Virus record (IMG/VR): IMGVR_UViG_3300024346_000324
Span: 1 to 31,342 of that record
Origin: a virus
Length of the DNA stretch: 31,342 nt
Direction: 5' to 3' (one strand)
Each line of letters begins with the position of its first letter. Within the stretch, counting starts at the first letter, position 1. Below the pieces are notes generated by a model. That model was not told the DNA's origin and made no database searches. It was given only the letters and a program-made list of their open reading frames with translations. A program made the translations under genes and the position numbers. Shown piece after piece: positions 28,641 to 31,342 of the stretch.

Positions 28641-30221
28641 TCAATAATACGCCGCTCTACGATGTAAATACGAGTCGTCGTCCTCCATATCCGTGGGCAA
28701 ACGGATAAAACCACCCTGACGGAACCGGAGCAGTGCCATAACTGTACTGTCTACCAAGTCATCGTTCGACATGAATGGAAACCCAGCCACTTCCTCGACC
28801 AGCTCGTCTGCCCAGCGGGTCGCCGGTACCCAAACCATACCCGAGGATATGATGTCGGACACGGAGTTTAGCCGCGCGAGCTTGTCACCGGTTCCCCTGT
28901 GGGGGGTGTATTCGGTCACAGGCAGGCCCATACGCCGCATTTCTTGGTAAAGCGCCACACCTGAACTCTTCTTTTCAACGATAAACGCGTCAGGTTCCCA
29001 GTGATTATACTGGTCCATAGCCAGCTCTTTCAGCTCAGGGAACTCCAACCGCTCTTTTATGCTGTCAAGCAAAATAATGTTGTGCGAACTCGTCTCTTCG
29101 TGCAAGAAAACACCCCACGTTGTAAGTGCGGTGTAATCGGCGCGGTTATGCTTCTCTGCCGCGGCATCGAGGGACATGATTACATACTCAACACTTGGCA
29201 TCCGGTCGCTCTCCCAGATGTTCCACCACTCACGCTTCACGATTGAGGCTTCTTCGGAAGTTGGCTGCTGCTGATACTGCGAGTTCCACTGAAACGCAGG
29301 CATCGAGGCTTTGGTCCGTTCTAACGCCGCCAGATCAAAGAACTCAGGCCATAGAGGTTTCTGTATCGGCTTACCGCTTTCGTCCTCAGAGTCTAAAATC
29401 GCTGGAAATTCAACGATTTCGTACTGGTCAGCCATCTCGTTCTTGACCATGTCGTTTGTCACACGGCCTGTAAGATCGTCCATATGCCATCTAGTTTGCA
29501 CGATAGCCACGCGTCCGCCGGGCATTAGTCGAGTTCGAGCACCGAAGGTGAACCACTCGTAGGCCTTTTCGAAGACAGAAAAGTTTCCGTTGATGACGTC
29601 TTGTTCAGAGTGTGGGTCATCCACAAGCAGCAGATCAGCACCGCGCCCAGCCAAGGCAGAACCGATACCACACGCGAAGTACTCACCACCAAAGTTGGTG
29701 TTCCATCTCCCCGCTGACTTACTGTCCACCGCGAGAGAAACCTCGGGAAATATCGTTTTATACTCATCTAAGGCGATAAGATTACGAACTTTACGCCCAA
29801 AGTCTACCGCTAAATCGGTTGTGTGCGAGACCATCATCACTTTTTTATCTGGATTCCGCCCTAAAAACCAAGCTGGGTAGAATATTGACACGAGTTGAGA
29901 CTTACCGTGCCGGGGTGGGATGTTCACGCACACCCTATCCTTGCCATCCTCGGCTGTGGGGCCACGCTCGACGTCCATGAGCATGTTTGCGAGGATTCTG
30001 TGGTGTCGCCCAACCTTGTAATCGGGCTGCATCCGCTTGCAGAACTCAATTAGATCGTCGTATGCGGCTTTATTTGTCTCCCGCGCGGACAATTCCCCTA
30101 CGATTGAGTCGATCTCGGACAACTCTTCAGGGCTAAACGAGTCCAAATTGTCCAGTATGTGCTGTATGTCCTCCTGCGAGAAGTCCATATCCTTCGCAAG
30201 TGAGGACAGATTAATCGACAT
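28641..30221 (-). CDS. terL: Terminase large subunit
   Basis: The ATG at 30221 is preferred over 30248: AAGGAG lies ten bases upstream and the start overlaps the small-subunit stop. 526 aa. ATPase domain: Walker A-like PPRHGKS (about 102-108), motor motif SHTTDLAVDFGRKVRN, Walker B LLLVDD (197-202), and coupling motif QTRWHMDDLTG (about 242-252). Nuclease domain: SLDAA with Asp352, FIVEKKSSG with Glu416, and NDDLVDSTVMAL with Asp491, the acidic triad of RNase H-like terminase nucleases. It cuts concatemeric DNA and drives it into the procapsid through the portal. Full length and intact motifs. Confidence 0.97.
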   Translation of the reverse strand: MSINLSSLAKDMDFSQEDIQHILDNLDSFSPEELSEIDSIVGELSARETNKAAYDDLIEFCKRMQPDYKVGRHHRILANMLMDVERGPTAEDGKDRVCVNIPPRHGKSQLVSIFYPAWFLGRNPDKKVMMVSHTTDLAVDFGRKVRNLIALDEYKTIFPEVSLAVDSKSAGRWNTNFGGEYFACGIGSALAGRGADLLLVDDPHSEQDVINGNFSVFEKAYEWFTFGARTRLMPGGRVAIVQTRWHMDDLTGRVTNDMVKNEMADQYEIVEFPAILDSEDESGKPIQKPLWPEFFDLAALERTKASMPAFQWNSQYQQQPTSEEASIVKREWWNIWESDRMPSVEYVIMSLDAAAEKHNRADYTALTTWGVFLHEETSSHNIILLDSIKERLEFPELKELAMDQYNHWEPDAFIVEKKSSGVALYQEMRRMGLPVTEYTPHRGTGDKLARLNSVSDIISSGMVWVPATRWADELVEEVAGFPFMSNDDLVDSTVMALLRFRQGGFIRLPTDMEDDDSYLHRRAAYY

Positions 30222-30804
30222 CGAGTCCCAACTCCTTATCCACGTCAATAATATCGCCGTCTATTGTGATGGCATCCTCAATTTCTGACTCTGGATTTAC
30301 CAACCGAGCGAGCTTTTCGCGCAATTTGTCCTTTAAGTCATCCGATGTCTGGTGCGTTATTGTCACCTCGGACTTCTCCGCGAACAACCCAACGTCTGAT
30401 ATCTTACCCAGCAGCTCCAACGCCCGTATGCGTATGCGTGGATCAGGGTTTTCTGTCTCTTCGATGAGCTTATTTGTCACCATATGACGTACTTGCGCTG
30501 CACTTTTTACCACAGAGTGCCCGAAGTCCTTCAGGATTCTATCCGTCAGCAGCAGGGTTGCCGGAGTCAGCTGGGCCACCCGTTTCGGCGTTGCAGCCTT
30601 GGACGTTTTGTGGGGGTTTTCGGCGTAGGATACCGCCAGAGCAGCGGCGATATCCTTGTCTTCGTTGTTAGCTTCGACCTCTAACCCGTTGGCATGCAAG
30701 TATTCTACCGTTTTTGCAGCGGCTGATGTCTTAGTTGCAAGGTCTTTCATCTCCGGGGCTTTGCGGGTCGGTACTCCGCGCTCCGGTTCGATATGTACTG
30801 TCAT
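30211..30804 (-). CDS. terS: Terminase small subunit (putative)
   Basis: 197 aa, directly before and overlapping terL by 11 bases; SD GAGGG precedes the ATG. Residues 1-100 are helical and charged. A conserved-looking helical stretch follows, TPATLLLTDRILKDFGHSVV, then RHMVTNKLIEETENPDPRIR and ALELLGKISDVGLFAEKSEV, and an acidic C-terminus, GDIIDVDKELGLDVD. The segment LGKxxDVxxFxxxxEVxxxH is one I recall from putative small terminases of marine podovirus-like phages. Small subunits recognise the packaging site and regulate TerL. Position is decisive; no clear helix-turn-helix can be seen. Confidence 0.82.
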   Translation of the reverse strand: MTVHIEPERGVPTRKAPEMKDLATKTSAAAKTVEYLHANGLEVEANNEDKDIAAALAVSYAENPHKTSKAATPKRVAQLTPATLLLTDRILKDFGHSVVKSAAQVRHMVTNKLIEETENPDPRIRIRALELLGKISDVGLFAEKSEVTITHQTSDDLKDKLREKLARLVNPESEIEDAITIDGDIIDVDKELGLDVD

Positions 30805-30824
30805 GTCTCGCCCTCGTTTGATGC

Positions 30825-30853
30825 AGTGTACAAAATTTTTCGAGGTATTTCAA
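30825..30853 (-). promoter_or_regulatory. Sigma-70-like promoter upstream of terminase small subunit
   Basis: Minus strand: TTGAAA (30853-30848), a 17-base spacer, TACACT (30830-30825). -35 matches five of six, -10 four of six with the key A and final T conserved. It sits 20 bases before the terS ATG in the 125-base gap 30805-30929, which otherwise holds no gene. The leader would be very short, starting close to the GAGGG SD. Confidence 0.6.
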
Positions 30854-30929
30854 TCCAGCTGTACTCTGCCGATTTCTATATACGAGGGGGTGGGGTAGTC
30901 ACGGGCATCAAAAAAGCTAGGTAGGGGGG

Positions 30930-31160
30930 TCAGTGTATTTTACTTTCTTCGCTACCTTCTTCCCAGATAGCCGCGGCTTGCAACTCTCTTAGAAGTTCGC
31001 CCATAGCTCCATAGATTCGCTCCATGTATGTGTGTTGGAACTCGTAAGAGTTACCTTTGAACTCGGGGTCGAAGTCGAATTGGACGGTTATTAGTGGTTC
31101 ACCACGCTCTGTGGTAAGCGCCGTATTTACCTTTACCGTCTCACGAAAATTAGTATTCAT
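30930..31160 (-). CDS. 76-aa hypothetical protein before terminase
   Basis: The ATG at 31160 (MNTNFRETVKVNTALTTERG) is chosen over 31190 because AAAGGAG lies eight bases upstream. 76 aa: an N-terminal beta part (EPLITVQFDFDPEFKG) and a helical C-terminus (MERIYGAMGELLRELQAAAI) ending in charged residues. No cysteine and no family recognised. It is the last gene before the terminase promoter and may be a small head or packaging accessory, or an early protein from the upstream operon. Confidence 0.75.
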   Translation of the reverse strand: MNTNFRETVKVNTALTTERGEPLITVQFDFDPEFKGNSYEFQHTYMERIYGAMGELLRELQAAAIWEEGSEESKIH

Positions 31161-31342
31161 GTCTGTCTCTCCTTTATTGAGAACTTCCAAATACGGGGTG
31201 TCTCACCCCCCGCCAAGAGGTTTTTTACCTGTTTTGTAGCTCTGATACCCGTGACTAAATGTGGTGGTGTGGCCCCGTTTTTGGGGAAACGTAAAATATT
31301 TGTGCGGAATAGTATTATAAGAGATGCGCGACACGCGGGTGT
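31157..31342 (-). CDS. Possible C-terminal fragment of a gene cut by the right edge
   Basis: One minus-strand frame is open from the window edge for 61 codons and ends TGA at 31157, overlapping the next ATG as ATGA: the last residues read PKNGATPPHLVTGIRATKQV then KNLLAGGETPRIW and KFSIKERQT. The precise ATGA coupling supports a real gene end. Against it, a TATAAT at 31314-31319 and a GGGGTG/CACCCC hairpin at 31195-31209 would also suit an intergenic leader. No family recognised. Confidence 0.35.
   Translation of the reverse strand, partial: TPACRASLIILFRTNILRFPKNGATPPHLVTGIRATKQVKNLLAGGETPRIWKFSIKERQT

Noticed and set aside
28639-28644. Perfect TTGACA (minus strand) at the end of terL
   Set aside because: No acceptable -10 at 16-18 bases downstream; nearest TAGTAT is 23 bases away.
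30909-30915. T-run on the minus strand as terminator of the 76-aa gene
   Set aside because: No GC-rich hairpin precedes it.
31314-31319. Perfect TATAAT on the minus strand as promoter
   Set aside because: No -35 match at 17 bases (ACACCC at the window edge) and no TG extension; also inside a possible open frame.

Overview
The window is a stretch of a double-stranded DNA tailed phage, most likely a strictly lytic marine podovirus-type phage of the kind recovered in seawater metagenomes. All supportable genes lie on the minus strand, so transcription runs from high to low coordinates. Genes are packed with ATGA or TAATG overlaps and gaps usually under 30 bases. There is no tail sheath, no recognisable tape measure, no integrase, tRNA, insertion sequence or CRISPR array. 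Replication genes are outside the window. The host cannot be read from the sequence; the GH19 endolysin and the holins point only to a Gram-negative bacterium.

Layout in transcription order. (1) Packaging and head: a possible partial upstream gene (31342-31157), a small unknown gene, terminase small and large subunits (30804-28641), a structured gap with a promoter-like element and a possible 50-aa ORF, portal (28465-26036), a 62-aa protein, a GroES-type co-chaperonin (25769-25401), scaffold (25404-24454), a 142-aa head protein, a 204-aa probable decoration protein, and the major capsid protein (23342-22437). A hairpin-rich stretch ending in a strong intrinsic terminator follows. (2) A block of small proteins (22260-20561): three probable virion proteins and four extremely lysine/arginine-rich ones. 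(3) Connector: a P22 gp4-like head-completion protein, a 106-aa protein, a basic 143-aa protein with a Gly/Lys/Met tail, and a 213-aa adaptor. (4) Host-recognition block (18421-11438): a 148-aa beta protein, a 1256-aa fibre with a C-terminal S74 autoprocessing chaperone, a 202-aa fibre-like protein, a fibre assembly chaperone, and two repeat-rich fibre proteins. (5) A tail nozzle/gp10-like hub protein (11416-9551) followed by very small genes. (6) Membrane and lysis genes (9217-6881): membrane coiled-coil proteins, two tiny overlapping ORFs, an EF-hand two-helix membrane protein, a holin-like protein and a GH19 endolysin, then a GNAT acetyltransferase. (7) Ejection/internal virion block (6391-1): two proteins that both start MCGGG, a 902-aa low-complexity protein, and the start of a further protein that runs off the left edge.

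How it fits together: terminase packs DNA through the portal into a shell built on the scaffold. The phage GroES probably works with host GroEL to fold capsid or another head protein. The adaptor and gp4/gp10-like proteins close the head and form the short tail carrying the fibres. The MCGGG, 902-aa and left-edge proteins are the best candidates for proteins stored in the head and ejected with DNA. Holin and endolysin end the cycle. Several genes shorter than 60 codons (27, 44, 50 and 54 aa) were found by reading the gaps and are annotated here.
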